DNA from: a virus
DNA: 64,000 bases
IMG/VR virus record: IMGVR_UViG_3300047323_000673
Location: 1 to 64,000 of that record
Reading direction: 5' to 3' (one strand)
Every line of letters begins with the position of its first letter. The stretch's first letter is position 1. The notes beneath the pieces are model-generated. The model saw only the letters and a program-made list of their open reading frames with translations, searched no databases and was not told where the DNA came from. A program made the translations under genes and the position numbers. Below, piece by piece: positions 30,635-40,857 of this stretch.

Positions 30635-30701
30635 TAAAAACTCATTACCATTAAATTCACTATTGTTCTTGTTATAATGAAATAAAACTAAAAATGTAAT
30701 A

Positions 30702-30726
30702 AAAAAGCCCCTCCCGGGGCTTCTTT
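30702..30726 (-). terminator. Terminator of the 140-aa gene
   Basis: AAGCCCC/GGGGCTT stem with a TCC loop flanked by A and T runs, at the stop of 30725-31147. Confidence 0.8.
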
Positions 30727-31147
30727 ACTTTTTCAATCTTGCACGGACCTCATCTTCGGAAAGATTTAATTCCTTAGCAAGTTTCTTTACTGTTCGCTCA
30801 AATTTCTTGGCTTCAGAGTTAGCCTTGTCAGCTAACTCCTTTTTCTTTCTTTCATGAGCAAGTTTTTCAGCTTTTGCTATTTCTTTCTTTTCGTATGCCT
30901 TATAGTCAGAAAGTAAAGAATCAAGTTCTTCATCTTCCATAACAACGAGCAATCCTAAAGTGTATTCTCTGTTACCTTTTGAATTGAAATAATTTATTGC
31001 ATTTTTTAATACAACAAATTCATCATTAGAAACTTCCCTTACACTTTCTACAGAATTTAAATTATGCCAAACTTCATCATAATCATCGCCATAATTGAAA
31101 TAAACAGTGGACTTCTTCACATAAGATTTAAATATTACGACTTTCAT
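30725..31147 (-). CDS. 140-aa hypothetical, coiled-coil C-terminus
   Basis: Family not recognised. The ATG is preceded by AAGGAGA. Residues 1-75 look like an alpha/beta domain (MKVVIFKSYVKKSTVYFNYG start); about 85-140 is a long charged helix (KKEIAKAEKLAHERKKKELADKA in outline) ending VRARLKK. The final LSEDEVRARLKK resembles a short helix-turn motif but is not diagnostic. Less AT-rich than the surrounding array, with its own terminator. Confidence 0.62.
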   Translation of the reverse strand: MKVVIFKSYVKKSTVYFNYGDDYDEVWHNLNSVESVREVSNDEFVVLKNAINYFNSKGNREYTLGLLVVMEDEELDSLLSDYKAYEKKEIAKAEKLAHERKKKELADKANSEAKKFERTVKKLAKELNLSEDEVRARLKK

Positions 31148-31258
31148 AGCTTTCTCCTTTTAGTAAACAACCAAATTTGTTTTAAAAAGAGTCAACTAAT
31201 ATTTCGCTTATTTAATAAAGCAATCTTAACATTAAAGCTTTTCTTTTACAATAAATTT

Positions 31259-31831
31259 TTATATTTTTAATTTTTTATTATGAGTATTATTTTCAATTAG
31301 CTCTTGACCTAATTTTTTTTGCAAATAGTAACTATCAATAGCTCTATTTCTATCTTCTTGATCTTCAAATTCACTCCAATAAGGTATTAAGTTATCAGGT
31401 AAGCCCAAAATTTTACTTGTGCAAAATACTAAACAATAAGGTTTCCAATTAGATATATCACCACTAAATTTTGAATAAGAAAACATACAATACATGTCTC
31501 CTACATTAGAAACATTCCATTTTGAAATATCTCCATTAAATACAGATTTACCAAACATGTGACTCATATCTTCAACACCTGAGACATTCCAATTTGAGAT
31601 ATCGCCCAAATAATCAGAATCATAGAACATTTGAGACATATTTTTAACATTTGAAACATCCCATTTACTAATATCACCATTAAAAGAACTAGTAGAAAAT
31701 AAAGCACTCATATCAGTAACTTGAGAAACATCAATATGATTAAGATCACATTGATATCCATGTAATTCAATTTCTTGCTTAATCAAAACCTTTAAATGTT
31801 TTTTATTTTTAGCTATGATTTTAGATTTCAT
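31259..31831 (-). CDS. BspA-like repeat protein, 4 repeats
   Basis: A 190-aa last gene of a three-gene operon. Unit 2 is [13 protein letters not shown]. The C-cap is closest to 27009-27578 (see there). The tail is KLGQELIENN...NKKLKI. Confidence 0.85.
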   Translation of the reverse strand: MKSKIIAKNKKHLKVLIKQEIELHGYQCDLNHIDVSQVTDMSALFSTSSFNGDISKWDVSNVKNMSQMFYDSDYLGDISNWNVSGVEDMSHMFGKSVFNGDISKWNVSNVGDMYCMFSYSKFSGDISNWKPYCLVFCTSKILGLPDNLIPYWSEFEDQEDRNRAIDSYYLQKKLGQELIENNTHNKKLKI

Positions 31832-32526
31832 ATCTTTAATCTTTTTCCTAAATGAATATTTTCAGTTAATTCTTTACTTAAGCAATAAGCATCAATGGCT
31901 TTTTTTCTATCTTCTTTATCTAAATAATTAGACCAATAAGGTTTATTAGGAAAATCATGATTTAAAATATTGGATATTTCTGCCTGATAAGGCATCCAAT
32001 TAGCTAAATCACCGCGAAAATTTGAATTCCAAAACATAGAATTCATATGCTCAACTTTGGAAACATCCCAATTAGAAATATCACCATTAAATTGAGAATA
32101 AGAAAAGGCACTATGCATAATTTTTACATTAGACACATTCCAATTACTGATATCACCATTAAATTTTGAATTGTAAAAAATACTATTCATGTCTTTTACA
32201 TTAGACACATCCCATTCTGAAATATTTCCATTAAATAAAGATTCATGGAACATAAACCTCATATTTTGTACATGAGAGGTATTCCATTTACCAATATCAT
32301 TATTAAATTCTGAATCATGAAACATAAAACTCATATCAGTAACATTAGATACATCCCAATTAGAAATGTCGCCATTAAATTCAGAATATCGAAATAATTC
32401 TTTCATATCTATAATATTGGATGTATCAATATGATTTAAATCACATTTATAACCATTTATTTTTATTTCATATTTAATTAACTGGATTAAATGTTCTTTA
32501 TCTTCAGCAATAATTTTATCTTTCAT
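31828..32526 (-). CDS. BspA-like repeat protein, 6 repeats
   Basis: A 232-aa middle gene of its operon. Its C-cap from [17 protein letters not shown] onward is nearly the same as that of the upstream neighbour 32523-33017, showing a recent duplication in which only the repeat number changed. The tail is compressed ([11 protein letters not shown]). Confidence 0.85.
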   Translation of the reverse strand: MKDKIIAEDKEHLIQLIKYEIKINGYKCDLNHIDTSNIIDMKELFRYSEFNGDISNWDVSNVTDMSFMFHDSEFNNDIGKWNTSHVQNMRFMFHESLFNGNISEWDVSNVKDMNSIFYNSKFNGDISNWNVSNVKIMHSAFSYSQFNGDISNWDVSKVEHMNSMFWNSNFRGDLANWMPYQAEISNILNHDFPNKPYWSNYLDKEDRKKAIDAYCLSKELTENIHLGKRLKI

Positions 32527-33017
32527 ATTTTTAGTTTCTTTTTTATATTATTATTTTCATTTAATTCATGCCCTAATTCTTTATTTAACCAATAAGCATC
32601 AATAGCTTTTTTCCTATCTTCTTTATCTAAATAATTAGACCACTCAGGTCTATTAGGGAAATCATGATTTAAAATATTAGAAATCCCTGCTTGATAAGGT
32701 GTCCACTTAGATAAATCACCACGAAAATCTGAATGCCAAAACATATAACCCATATACTCAACTTTGGAAACATTCCAATTAGAGATGTCTCCATTAAAGA
32801 CAGAATAAGCAAACATACTATTCAGAGTTGTTACATTAGATACATCCCAATTACTAATATTGCCATTAAATTTAGAATTATAAAATAAATCCTTCATGTC
32901 TGTAATTTGGCTTACATCAATATGGTTTAAATCACATTCATAACCATGTAGTTCAATTTCTTTTTTAATGAGCTTTTCTAAATGTTGTCTATCTTTGGCT
33001 TTAATTATAGCTTTCAT
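32523..33017 (-). CDS. BspA-like repeat protein, 3 repeats
   Basis: A 164-aa first gene of its operon. The start is set at [13 protein letters not shown] (33017); an upstream in-frame TTG is less likely. Three units, closing with [13 protein letters not shown]. The C-cap is shared with 31828-32526. The tail is [10 protein letters not shown]...KKKLKI. Confidence 0.84.
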   Translation of the reverse strand: MKAIIKAKDRQHLEKLIKKEIELHGYECDLNHIDVSQITDMKDLFYNSKFNGNISNWDVSNVTTLNSMFAYSVFNGDISNWNVSKVEYMGYMFWHSDFRGDLSKWTPYQAGISNILNHDFPNRPEWSNYLDKEDRKKAIDAYWLNKELGHELNENNNIKKKLKI

Positions 33018-33042
33018 ATGCAGATTTTTATCCAATTACTTA

Positions 33043-33070
33043 ATTTTAGCAAATTATAAACAATAGACAA
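33043..33070 (-). promoter_or_regulatory. Family-type promoter
   Basis: On the minus strand TTGTCT (33070-33065), 16 nt, TAAAAT (33048-33043), 25 nt before the ATG at 33017. Confidence 0.62.
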
Positions 33071-33074
33071 TAAA

Positions 33075-33102
33075 TTGATATTCGTTTTTAGTTGAGTATA
33101 AT
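33075..33102 (+). promoter_or_regulatory. Promoter of the 297-aa gene
   Basis: TTGATA (33075-33080), 16 nt, TATAAT (33097-33102), 25 nt before the ATG at 33128. It overlaps an upstream in-frame TTG, which rules that TTG out as the start. Confidence 0.68.
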
Positions 33103-33127
33103 TAAATTATCAATTAAAGAGAAAAAT

Positions 33128-34021
33128 ATGAATATTCAAGATATATTATTAAGTGCATCAAAAGATGATATAAAAGGTAAAAATTTTTATGTTTTTTGTG
33201 GTCAAAAAGTAGAACCTAATTCTTTAAAAGAACTATTGTCAAATCCAAAAATTAAGGAACAATTAAATATTAGAATATTAAGCCAGGGATTACTTGGTGC
33301 TTTAGAAAATGGATTAAAAGAGAATATGGCCATTATTGGTGCATATGTACTAAACAACAATGTATTATATGATATCCCTCCTGAAAATGATTACGATTCA
33401 GTTTTCGATAAACTTAGAAATAATACTAAAAGGATAGCTAATCTTGAAGGATTAAATATAATGTTTAATGCAGCAACAAATTTTAAACAAATAAAATTAT
33501 CTAAATTATTAACCCAAAGATATTCAATTTTAGAAAACTCTATTACTAATCAAATTGATAAAAGCATAGAACTAAAAGGTGGAGCACATAAAGAGTCAGC
33601 AAAACTAAATGAAGATGGCTCTCTTTCTATTACAAGTATCAAAAGCGGGCCTGTTCCACAATATGATTTAAAAATAAAAGAATATGCGTTAAACCCAATA
33701 TTGTTTAATCTAAAAAATTTCAACCCAGAATTATTAGATGATTTTTTAAACGATGAACATAAACTTGACCCATCAGTAGTAAAACATGGCTTAGTTATGA
33801 ATGTATTTTTGGAAAATACCGAATCTGTTCTTTATTTGTTTGCTAATGAAAAATGTGCCAATATTATAAAAAATTCTGATGATATTAAAGCATTTATAAA
33901 CTCAGATACACATTGGGGTGAGAAAAAACAAACAGCTAGAACTGCATTATCACTGATTAATCTAAAAGATGAATTGCCAATTAACAATACTAATACAAAC
34001 TCAGTAAAACCTAAAATTTAA
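33128..34021 (+). CDS. 297-aa hypothetical protein with family tail
   Basis: No family recognised. The start is set at MNIQDILLSASKDD because the promoter covers the upstream alternative. Mostly helical. A central charged segment (KGGAHKESAKLNEDGSLS, about 166-183) looks like a loop or linker between two domains. It ends DELPINNTNTNSVKPKI, a recognisable version of the tail (acidic residues, Asn-rich linker, basic-hydrophobic end) on a protein without BspA or ankyrin repeats. No signal peptide. Terminator immediately downstream. Confidence 0.68.
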   Translation: MNIQDILLSASKDDIKGKNFYVFCGQKVEPNSLKELLSNPKIKEQLNIRILSQGLLGALENGLKENMAIIGAYVLNNNVLYDIPPENDYDSVFDKLRNNTKRIANLEGLNIMFNAATNFKQIKLSKLLTQRYSILENSITNQIDKSIELKGGAHKESAKLNEDGSLSITSIKSGPVPQYDLKIKEYALNPILFNLKNFNPELLDDFLNDEHKLDPSVVKHGLVMNVFLENTESVLYLFANEKCANIIKNSDDIKAFINSDTHWGEKKQTARTALSLINLKDELPINNTNTNSVKPKI

Positions 34022-34022
34022 A

Positions 34023-34048
34023 TAAAGCCCCTACTGGGGCTTTTATAT
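34023..34048 (+). terminator. Terminator of the 297-aa gene
   Basis: AAAGCCCC/GGGGCTTT stem with a TACT loop and a T-rich 3-prime side; it overlaps the end of the collapsed minus-strand gene. Confidence 0.8.
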
Positions 34049-34075
34049 TTTTATTTTTCTAATTGTTGGCTTCAT
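34043..34075 (-). pseudogene. Collapsed BspA-like gene (head plus tail)
   Basis: A 10-codon frame [10 protein letters not shown]-stop joined to 34072-35016 by the usual ATGA overlap. MKPTI is the standard family start (for example 27578 and 36220) and KIKI the standard end, so the body (N-cap, repeats and C-cap) has been deleted in frame between them. Confidence 0.7.
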
Positions 34076-35016
34076 ATTCTTAATTTTTTTTCTAAAGTAT
34101 TGTTATTATTTATATTTAACTCTTCATTTAATTCTTTAACTATTCCATTTTCTAAATGATATCGTCTTATCGCTTTATTTCTTTCGTTTTTATCTTCAAT
34201 TAAGGTCCAATAAGGAGTAGAACTTTGTGTATTAGCAAATATATTCATGACATCTTCTAGTGCAAATGGTTTCCAATTGATTAAATCTTTATTAAACTCA
34301 CGATGAAACATTCCTCTCATATCAATAACATTAGATACATCCCAATTAGATATGTCTCCATTAAATAAAGAACTAGCGAACATATGATTCATACTAGTAA
34401 CATTAGATGTATTCCACTTGCTAATATCACCATTAAATTTAGAGCCATTAAACATGGACATCATCTCTTTTACATTAGACACATCCCATTTAGAAATATC
34501 TCCATTAAAAATAGCACTTGTAAACATATGATTCATATAAATAACATCAGAAACATCCCATTGAGATATATCATTATTAAATTTAGAAGTATGAAACATC
34601 GCACTCATATCTTTAACATTAGAAACATTCCATTTGCTGATATCACCATTAAAGCTAGAATAATAAAACATATTACCCATATCAAGTACATGAGATACAT
34701 CCCAATTACTAATATCGCTATTAAATTTAGATTCTGCAAACATTCCACTCATATCTTCAACTTTTGATGTATCCCAATTACTAATATCACCATTAAATTT
34801 AGATAAATAAAACATAGCATTCATATTAATAACTTTAGATATATCCCATTCTGAAATATTCCCATTAAATTCAGAATTATGAAATAATTCAGACATATCA
34901 GTGATATTAGAAACATCAATATGATTTAAATCACATTCGTTTCCATTTAACGCAATTTCTTTTTTAACTAGGTTAATTAAGTTTTTTTTAGTTTTAGCTA
35001 TAATTATGTTTTTCAT
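34072..35016 (-). CDS. BspA-like repeat protein, 9 repeats
   Basis: A 314-aa fourth gene of a four-gene operon that originally continued into the collapsed gene. Nine units; the closing one is irregular ([13 protein letters not shown] after a MFHREFNKD junction missing one residue). PIPYW is STPYWTLI. The tail is [11 protein letters not shown]...EKKLRI. Confidence 0.85.
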   Translation of the reverse strand: MKNIIIAKTKKNLINLVKKEIALNGNECDLNHIDVSNITDMSELFHNSEFNGNISEWDISKVINMNAMFYLSKFNGDISNWDTSKVEDMSGMFAESKFNSDISNWDVSHVLDMGNMFYYSSFNGDISKWNVSNVKDMSAMFHTSKFNNDISQWDVSDVIYMNHMFTSAIFNGDISKWDVSNVKEMMSMFNGSKFNGDISKWNTSNVTSMNHMFASSLFNGDISNWDVSNVIDMRGMFHREFNKDLINWKPFALEDVMNIFANTQSSTPYWTLIEDKNERNKAIRRYHLENGIVKELNEELNINNNNTLEKKLRI

Positions 35017-35726
35017 ATCTTCAATCCTTTTCTTAAATTATTATTCTCAAGTAATTCTTTCCCTAATTCTTTCTGTAATGTATAAGTATCAATAGCTTTT
35101 TTTCTATCATCTTTATTATAATAACTTGTCCAATAGGGAGCTATTGCAAGAGAATTATTAAAAATATTAGCTACATTAATAACATTATATGGTTTCCAAT
35201 TTGATAAATCTAAATAATATGGTGAATTAGAAAACATCATATCTAAATTTATAACATTAGAAACATCCCATGTATCTATATTTTTACTAAACTTAGAGCC
35301 TGCAAACATTGATTTCATAATTTTAACCTTGGAAACATTCCATTTAGATATATCTTGATTAAATATAGAACAACTAAACATATTAGACATATTTTCTACA
35401 TTCGATACATCCCAATTATTAATATCATTATTAAAAATTGAGCTATCAAACATATGTTCCATTGTCTTTACTTTAGAAGTATTCCAATTACTAATATCAT
35501 CTTTGAATTTAGATTCAAAAAACATAAAATTCATATCCGTAACATTAGACACATTCCATTGTGAAATATCTCCATTAAAATCAGAGAATGAAAATAAACT
35601 TCTCATATCAGTGATATTTGAAACATCAATATGATTTAAATCACATTGTTTCCCATTAATCTCAACCTCTTCTTTAATTAATTCTTTTAGATGTTCTTTA
35701 TCTTTAGCTATTATTTTAAGTTTCAT
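35013..35726 (-). CDS. BspA-like repeat protein, 6 repeats
   Basis: A 237-aa third gene of its operon. Several divergent units ([20 protein letters not shown], and a closing [13 protein letters not shown]). The tail is [19 protein letters not shown]; Gly interrupts the basic pair. Confidence 0.85.
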   Translation of the reverse strand: MKLKIIAKDKEHLKELIKEEVEINGKQCDLNHIDVSNITDMRSLFSFSDFNGDISQWNVSNVTDMNFMFFESKFKDDISNWNTSKVKTMEHMFDSSIFNNDINNWDVSNVENMSNMFSCSIFNQDISKWNVSKVKIMKSMFAGSKFSKNIDTWDVSNVINLDMMFSNSPYYLDLSNWKPYNVINVANIFNNSLAIAPYWTSYYNKDDRKKAIDTYTLQKELGKELLENNNLRKGLKI

Positions 35727-36220
35727 ATTTTATTCTGTTTTATTTTAAAATTCTTATCTATTAAGTTTTGATGCAATTCTTTTGCTAAATGGTAAGCGTC
35801 AATAACTTTTTTCCTTTCATTTTTATCACTGTAATTAGTCCAAAAAGGAATAGGTGCAGAACAATTCAAAAACATATAATAAAAGTGTTTTAAGTTGTAT
35901 GGTTTCCAATTAGAAATGTCATTATTAAATTGAGAGTATTGGAACATCTGAACCATATCTTTAACATTAGATACATCCCACTCTAAAATATTGCCATTAA
36001 AGCTACAGCTTGAAAACATTCCCTGCATATTTTCTACCTTAGAAACATCCCATTTTGATATATCTCCATTAAATTTGGTTCTATCAAATAGAAAACTCAT
36101 ATCCTCAATATTAGATACATCAATATGGTTTAAATCGCATTCGTTTCCACTCAATTTCATTTCATGATCAATTAAATCTCTTAAATGATATTTATCTTTG
36201 GGAATAATTGTCGGTTTCAT
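35723..36220 (-). CDS. BspA-like repeat protein, 3 repeats
   Basis: A 165-aa second gene of its operon: three units (unit 2 is [10 protein letters not shown]), C-cap [10 protein letters not shown], tail [19 protein letters not shown] with Gln in the basic pair. Confidence 0.85.
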   Translation of the reverse strand: MKPTIIPKDKYHLRDLIDHEMKLSGNECDLNHIDVSNIEDMSFLFDRTKFNGDISKWDVSKVENMQGMFSSCSFNGNILEWDVSNVKDMVQMFQYSQFNNDISNWKPYNLKHFYYMFLNCSAPIPFWTNYSDKNERKKVIDAYHLAKELHQNLIDKNFKIKQNKI

Positions 36221-36786
36221 ATTTTTAATCTTTTCTCAAAATTACCATTTTTATTTAATTCATTGTTTAATTCCATACTAAACCAATAAGCTTTAATTGT
36301 TTTTTTTCTAATTTCACTGCTATCTAAATTAACCCAATATGGAACAGTAGCATTACACTCATCAAACATAGCATGTGTCATATATGCATTAAATGGTTTC
36401 CATATAGATAAATCTTGATTAAATTCAGCGTATTGAAACATATAATTCATATCTTTAACATTGGAAACATTCCACTCTGAGATATTATTATTAAATTTTG
36501 AATCAGAAAACATACTATTCATATCTCTAACATTTGAAACATCCCATTTGCTAATATCTCCATTAAATGTCGATTTTAAAAATAGACAGCGCATTTCTTT
36601 AACATTAGAAGTGTCCCATTTTGAAATATCACCATTAAAATTAATATGCGAAAAAATAGAATTTAGTGTAGTAATTTGGGAAATATCAATATGATTTAAA
36701 TCACAATTAACTCCATTAGCTTTTATTTCTTCAACTATTATTTTTTTTAGTGTAGTTCTATCTTTAGCTATGATTTTAGTTTTCAT
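36217..36786 (-). CDS. BspA-like repeat protein, 4 repeats
   Basis: A 189-aa first gene of its operon; the start is set at [13 protein letters not shown] (36786). The N-cap differs ([23 protein letters not shown]). The closing unit is [13 protein letters not shown]. The tail is ELNNELNKN...EKRLKI. Confidence 0.84.
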   Translation of the reverse strand: MKTKIIAKDRTTLKKIIVEEIKANGVNCDLNHIDISQITTLNSIFSHINFNGDISKWDTSNVKEMRCLFLKSTFNGDISKWDVSNVRDMNSMFSDSKFNNNISEWNVSNVKDMNYMFQYAEFNQDLSIWKPFNAYMTHAMFDECNATVPYWVNLDSSEIRKKTIKAYWFSMELNNELNKNGNFEKRLKI

Positions 36787-36814
36787 ATGATTAAAGTTAA
36801 TATTTATCATTAAT

Positions 36815-36842
36815 ATTCTAACAAATATAAAATATTAAGCAA
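36815..36842 (-). promoter_or_regulatory. Family-type promoter
   Basis: On the minus strand TTGCTT (36842-36837), 16 nt, TAGAAT (36820-36815), 28 nt before the ATG at 36786. Confidence 0.5.
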
Positions 36843-37036
36843 AAAAATTGACTTTTTAATTCTTTCCAATTATTTATCTTTTATGTCTCCTTCTAAGACT
36901 AGCTGTCGGCTGAAAAGCGAAGTTTAATTACATAGATAATCTCAAAAAAATATTGCTTTAATTTTCTATTTTTTTGTTTGACTGCATGCCGACTCCACTA
37001 AAACAAAAATAAAACTTAACTTAATAGGAGATTAAT

Positions 37037-37978
37037 ATGCAAAAAAAGATGCATAGCATAGCTATTGATGAAGCTAAATTCAAAAAAACATCAAAAAAAA
37101 TCGTATCAAAATTAAATGAGCAATACTCATTAAATATAAAATTAAATTCTTTCCATGAATTATTTGCTGAGTCATTAGGTTATAGAAACCTCTTTGGACT
37201 ACAGAAAGTATTTGAAGAAGGTGAGGAGCCAACACCATCCTTTATATTTGATTTGTTTAAAGGATTATCTTCAGGACAATCCACTCAAATATTCTTTAAT
37301 CTTATGGATGGTCAAGACTCGTCAAGTTCAAGTATGTGGAAAGGAAGAGCACTTTCACTTATATCTACTGTTCTAATGACATTAACATATATGCGAGAAC
37401 AAAAGGAAGTTATTCTTGATGCACAAGTCATTCGTGAATATTTAATTTTAGATAATATTATTAAAACTTATAAATCAAGAAAAGACTTTCCAGATCATAT
37501 TAGAGCAGCATTAAGAGCATATTTACTTTCTTTACCAGGATTTCAGGAAAGTGCTCCTAAGCAGGGTGAAACAGTTCTTGAACAACATGGCTACTTACAA
37601 ATGCAATTCTCCACTATTTTAGACAAACTAAGTTATATTGAAAAAGATAACTTTATCATTGCAAATAGAAATTGGTTTGAACTTAATAAATATCCTGTAG
37701 ATTTTGACCCAACTAAAGATAAAAAGAACTATTTAAAAAAACAATTAAGAGATTTAGATTGTATAGATATATCTTGGATTGATATGCAATCTTATCAAGA
37801 TTGGGTCTATAAAGCTTTAAAGAAAAACGAAATAATAAGAGTTGCAGATTTAATATCTTATACTTCTATGATTATTTCACCACAGAAAAAAGCAGAGATG
37901 TGCTTTCTGCTGAATAGCATTTTAAATAATTTAGATACTGCTTCAGCAATATCTAAAGAGATTGAGTCTAGTATATAA
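37037..37978 (+). CDS. DotL/TrbC coupling-protein-like fragment protein
   Basis: A 313-aa protein. About residues 75-198 match the helical insertion of type IVB coupling ATPases (DotL/IcmO, IncI TrbC): an FNLMDG segment, MWKGRALSLIS, IREYLILDNIIK, ALRAYLLSLPGF and ETVLEQHGYLQMQFSTIL. In the full coupling proteins these lie within the ATPase domain, but here no Walker A or B is present. About 34-60 is a separate motif (LNSFHELFAESLGYRN) seen in plasmid proteins, and the last 110 residues are unassigned. AGGAG precedes the ATG. It could be a repurposed adaptor or a decoy. It lacks the KKhKI tail. Similarity was recognised by eye from memory of the family. Confidence 0.58.
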   Translation: MQKKMHSIAIDEAKFKKTSKKIVSKLNEQYSLNIKLNSFHELFAESLGYRNLFGLQKVFEEGEEPTPSFIFDLFKGLSSGQSTQIFFNLMDGQDSSSSSMWKGRALSLISTVLMTLTYMREQKEVILDAQVIREYLILDNIIKTYKSRKDFPDHIRAALRAYLLSLPGFQESAPKQGETVLEQHGYLQMQFSTILDKLSYIEKDNFIIANRNWFELNKYPVDFDPTKDKKNYLKKQLRDLDCIDISWIDMQSYQDWVYKALKKNEIIRVADLISYTSMIISPQKKAEMCFLLNSILNNLDTASAISKEIESSI

Positions 37979-37981
37979 TTT

Positions 37982-38005
37982 TAAAGCCCCAAAAAGGGGC
38001 TTTAT
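37982..38005 (+). terminator. Terminator between converging genes
   Basis: AAAGCCCC/GGGGCTTT stem with an AAAAA loop, serving 37037-37978 and abutting the stop of 38006-38566. Confidence 0.8.
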
Positions 38006-38566
38006 TCATAATTTTAATTTTTTATCTAGATTATTATTTTTACTTAAATCTTGGCTCAACTCTTTGTGTAAATGATATGCCACAATAGCTTTTTTTCTTT
38101 CTTCCTTCGTTTCGTAAGTTGCCCAATAAGGAATATTTTCGATATACAAATTATAATTCTCTCCTAATTTATAAGGTGTCCAATTACTAATATCACCTTT
38201 AAAGGGGAAATTATAGAACATCCAATCCATATCTCTAACATTCGATACATTCCAACTCGAAATATCATTGTTAAATTGGGAGTCAGAAAACATAGAATCC
38301 ATATCTGTTACATTAGATGTATTCCACTTAGATATATCACCACTAAATTTAGATTTATAAAACATAAATCCCATATTAGTGACATTAGATACATCCCATT
38401 CAGAAATATCTCCATTAAATGGTAAATCACGAAATAAATTACTCATATCAGTTATTTTAGACACATCAATATGATTAAGATTGCATGCACTTCCTTTATC
38501 ATTAATTTCTTTTTGAATGATTTGCCTGAACTCATAATAATTTTTTGCAACAATCTTTTTTTTCAT
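38006..38566 (-). CDS. BspA-like repeat protein, 4 repeats
   Basis: A 186-aa last gene of a three-gene operon. The N-cap is atypical ([20 protein letters not shown], then NLNHIDVS). Unit 1 lead-in is FRDLPFNGD, and the closing unit is [18 protein letters not shown] is ENIPYWATY. The tail is [10 protein letters not shown]...DKKLKL. Confidence 0.85.
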   Translation of the reverse strand: MKKKIVAKNYYEFRQIIQKEINDKGSACNLNHIDVSKITDMSNLFRDLPFNGDISEWDVSNVTNMGFMFYKSKFSGDISKWNTSNVTDMDSMFSDSQFNNDISSWNVSNVRDMDWMFYNFPFKGDISNWTPYKLGENYNLYIENIPYWATYETKEERKKAIVAYHLHKELSQDLSKNNNLDKKLKL

Positions 38567-39132
38567 ATTTTCAATTTTTTTCCTAAACTATCATTTTTAC
38601 CTAACTCTTTTTGCAATTCTTTTTGTAAATGATATTTATCAATTGCTCTATTCCTATCTTCCTTATTTTCATATTCACACCAATATGGTCTTGGCGCATT
38701 ACAATCTTTGAAAAAATTATTAATCTCTTGTAGATTATATGGTTTCCAATCAGATAAATCTCCTTTAAATGAAGAAGTTCTAAAAATACTATTCATAAAA
38801 TAAACATTGGACACATCCCAATTAGATATATCACTATTAAATATTGAATTTTGGAACATGCTCTCAATATGAGTGACCTTTGATGTGTTCCACTTGGAGA
38901 TATCACCATTAAAACTAGAATAAGCAAACATATGACACATATCTATAACTTTTGAGACATCCCATTCAGATATATTTCCATTAAACTTTGAGATATAAAA
39001 TAACTCTCTCATATCCGTAATATCAGATACATCTATATGATTTAAATCACATTCATAACCATTTAATTCAATTTCTATAGCAATTAATTCCAATAAATGA
39101 TCTTTATTTTTAGCTATTATTTTATTTTTCAT
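38563..39132 (-). CDS. BspA-like repeat protein, 4 repeats
   Basis: A 189-aa middle gene of its operon. Regular units; unit 3 is [21 protein letters not shown]-cap [20 protein letters not shown]; tail ELQKELGKN...GKKLKI. Confidence 0.86.
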   Translation of the reverse strand: MKNKIIAKNKDHLLELIAIEIELNGYECDLNHIDVSDITDMRELFYISKFNGNISEWDVSKVIDMCHMFAYSSFNGDISKWNTSKVTHIESMFQNSIFNSDISNWDVSNVYFMNSIFRTSSFKGDLSDWKPYNLQEINNFFKDCNAPRPYWCEYENKEDRNRAIDKYHLQKELQKELGKNDSLGKKLKI

Positions 39133-39980
39133 ATCTTCAATTTTTTATTTTTTCTATTATTTCCTACTATACTTAATTCTTCATTTAATTGGTAATACTC
39201 AATAGCTTTATTTCTTTCTTCTTTATTATTATATTTAGCCCAATATGGTATTATTCCTTTACATCCATGAAACATATTACGAATATTATAAACATTATAA
39301 GGTTGCCATTTGGAAATATCACGATTAAAATTAGCACTTCCAAACATCCACTCCATGATTTTAACATTAGATACATTCCAGTTAGATATATCTCCATTAA
39401 ATTTTGACCATCTAAACATATCCTCCATATCTGTCACATTGGAGGTGTCCCATTTAGAAATATCACCATTAAATTCACATTCATAAAACATTCCTTTCAT
39501 ATCAATAACATTTGAAACATTCCAATTAGAAATATCTCCATTAAAATGCGATTTATAAAATAGAGATTTCATCTCTTTAACATTAGTAGTATTCCATTTG
39601 CTTAAATCCTTATTGAACTTAGAATTTGAAAACATATTTCTCATTGTTTTAACATTTGAGACATTCCAATTAGAAATATCACCATTAAATATAGAATGAG
39701 AAAACATGTAACTCATATCTTCAACATTAGAAGTATCCCAGTTAGAAATATTGCCATTAAATTTAGAATTGCTAAATAATTCACTCATATCAGTAATATT
39801 TCTCACATCAATATGGTTTAAGTCACAATTAATGCCATTCGCTTTTATTTCTTTTTTAATGATTTTTAATAATTTGTTTTTATTTTTTGGAGTGATTCTA
39901 GCAGGATACATAGATAAAGCTTTATTTTTTTCATAATCAAAGCTATCTCTTAAAAATTGTAAAAATTTATTTGTTTTCAT
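39129..39980 (-). CDS. BspA-like repeat protein, 7 repeats
   Basis: A 283-aa first gene of its operon with a 33-residue N-terminal extension (amphipathic [20 protein letters not shown], then PARITPKNK). The N-cap reads [10 protein letters not shown]. Closing unit [13 protein letters not shown]. The tail is short (NEELSIVGN...NKKLKI). A TAAAAT box lies only 6 nt upstream of the ATG and there is no Shine-Dalgarno, so translation may be leaderless. Confidence 0.83.
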   Translation of the reverse strand: MKTNKFLQFLRDSFDYEKNKALSMYPARITPKNKNKLLKIIKKEIKANGINCDLNHIDVRNITDMSELFSNSKFNGNISNWDTSNVEDMSYMFSHSIFNGDISNWNVSNVKTMRNMFSNSKFNKDLSKWNTTNVKEMKSLFYKSHFNGDISNWNVSNVIDMKGMFYECEFNGDISKWDTSNVTDMEDMFRWSKFNGDISNWNVSNVKIMEWMFGSANFNRDISKWQPYNVYNIRNMFHGCKGIIPYWAKYNNKEERNKAIEYYQLNEELSIVGNNRKNKKLKI

Positions 39981-40028
39981 AATTTAATTTTAGCAAATTA
40001 AAATAAATAAAAAAGCCAACCCAGGGCT

Positions 40029-40790
40029 TCATAATTTATGTTTTTTCTTTTTAGGTTCTTCACTGATGTTTAATTCATTTTGTAAATCATCACTTAATTT
40101 ATATTTATCAATAGCTCTATTTCTTTCTTCTAAATCATCATAATTAGCCCAATAAGGAATAGAGGATTTAGAGTGAGTAAACATGTCAGAATAAGAATCC
40201 AATTTATATGGTTTCCAATTATTTATATTTCCTGAAAATTTGGATGAAAAAAACATATATTTTGCATTATTTAAATTACACACATCCCAATTTTGTATGT
40301 TTCCATTAAAAGCAGAGCTAAGAAACATCCCCCCCATGTCTTCAACATTGCTAACATTCCAATTTGAGATATCTCCATTAAATTGAGCACTTTCAAACAT
40401 ACGACTCATATCTTTTACTTTTGAAGTATTCCATTTACTGATATCACCATTAAACTCCGAACTATAAAATAATGATGACATATTCTTAACATTAGATGTA
40501 TTCCATTTACTAATATCTCCATTAAATTCGGATTCCTGAAATAAACCACTCATATCTTCGACATTTGAAACATCCCATTGGGATATGTCTCCATTAAATG
40601 GAGATTTTTGAAATATATAAGTCAACTTGGTAATACGAGAAACATCAATATGATTTAAATCACAAGTAAAACCATTTTCTATGATTTCTTTTTGTATTAA
40701 CTGACATAAATGCTTTTCATTTTTAGCAATAATTTTATTACTAGAAAATTTTTTAGTTAAATATTTAATATATTTTTGAATAGTTTTCAT
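40029..40790 (-). CDS. BspA-like repeat protein, 6 repeats
   Basis: A 253-aa single-gene unit. The N-terminal extension MKTIQKYIKYLTKKFSSN matches that of 53635-54324 ([18 protein letters not shown]), and the C-caps match too (QNELNISEEPKKKKHKL versus [17 protein letters not shown]), so the two are distant copies with different repeat numbers. Unit 5 has NWDVCNLNN. Confidence 0.85.
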   Translation of the reverse strand: MKTIQKYIKYLTKKFSSNKIIAKNEKHLCQLIQKEIIENGFTCDLNHIDVSRITKLTYIFQKSPFNGDISQWDVSNVEDMSGLFQESEFNGDISKWNTSNVKNMSSLFYSSEFNGDISKWNTSKVKDMSRMFESAQFNGDISNWNVSNVEDMGGMFLSSAFNGNIQNWDVCNLNNAKYMFFSSKFSGNINNWKPYKLDSYSDMFTHSKSSIPYWANYDDLEERNRAIDKYKLSDDLQNELNISEEPKKKKHKL

Positions 40791-40831
40791 ATTATTTCTC
40801 CATTACTAAATTCTAGCAAATTAAACTAAAT

Positions 40832-40857
40832 AAAAAAGCCCCTAGATGGGGCTTAGT
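40832..40857 (-). terminator. Terminator of the 9-repeat gene
   Basis: AAGCCCC/GGGGCTT stem with an TAGAT loop, at the stop of 40858-41787. Confidence 0.78.

Noticed and set aside
36905-36993. Distant inverted copies GTCGGC and GCCGAC in the gap before 37037, possible small RNA
   Set aside because: Only six bases pair over about 80 nt and no promoter-terminator pair brackets them.
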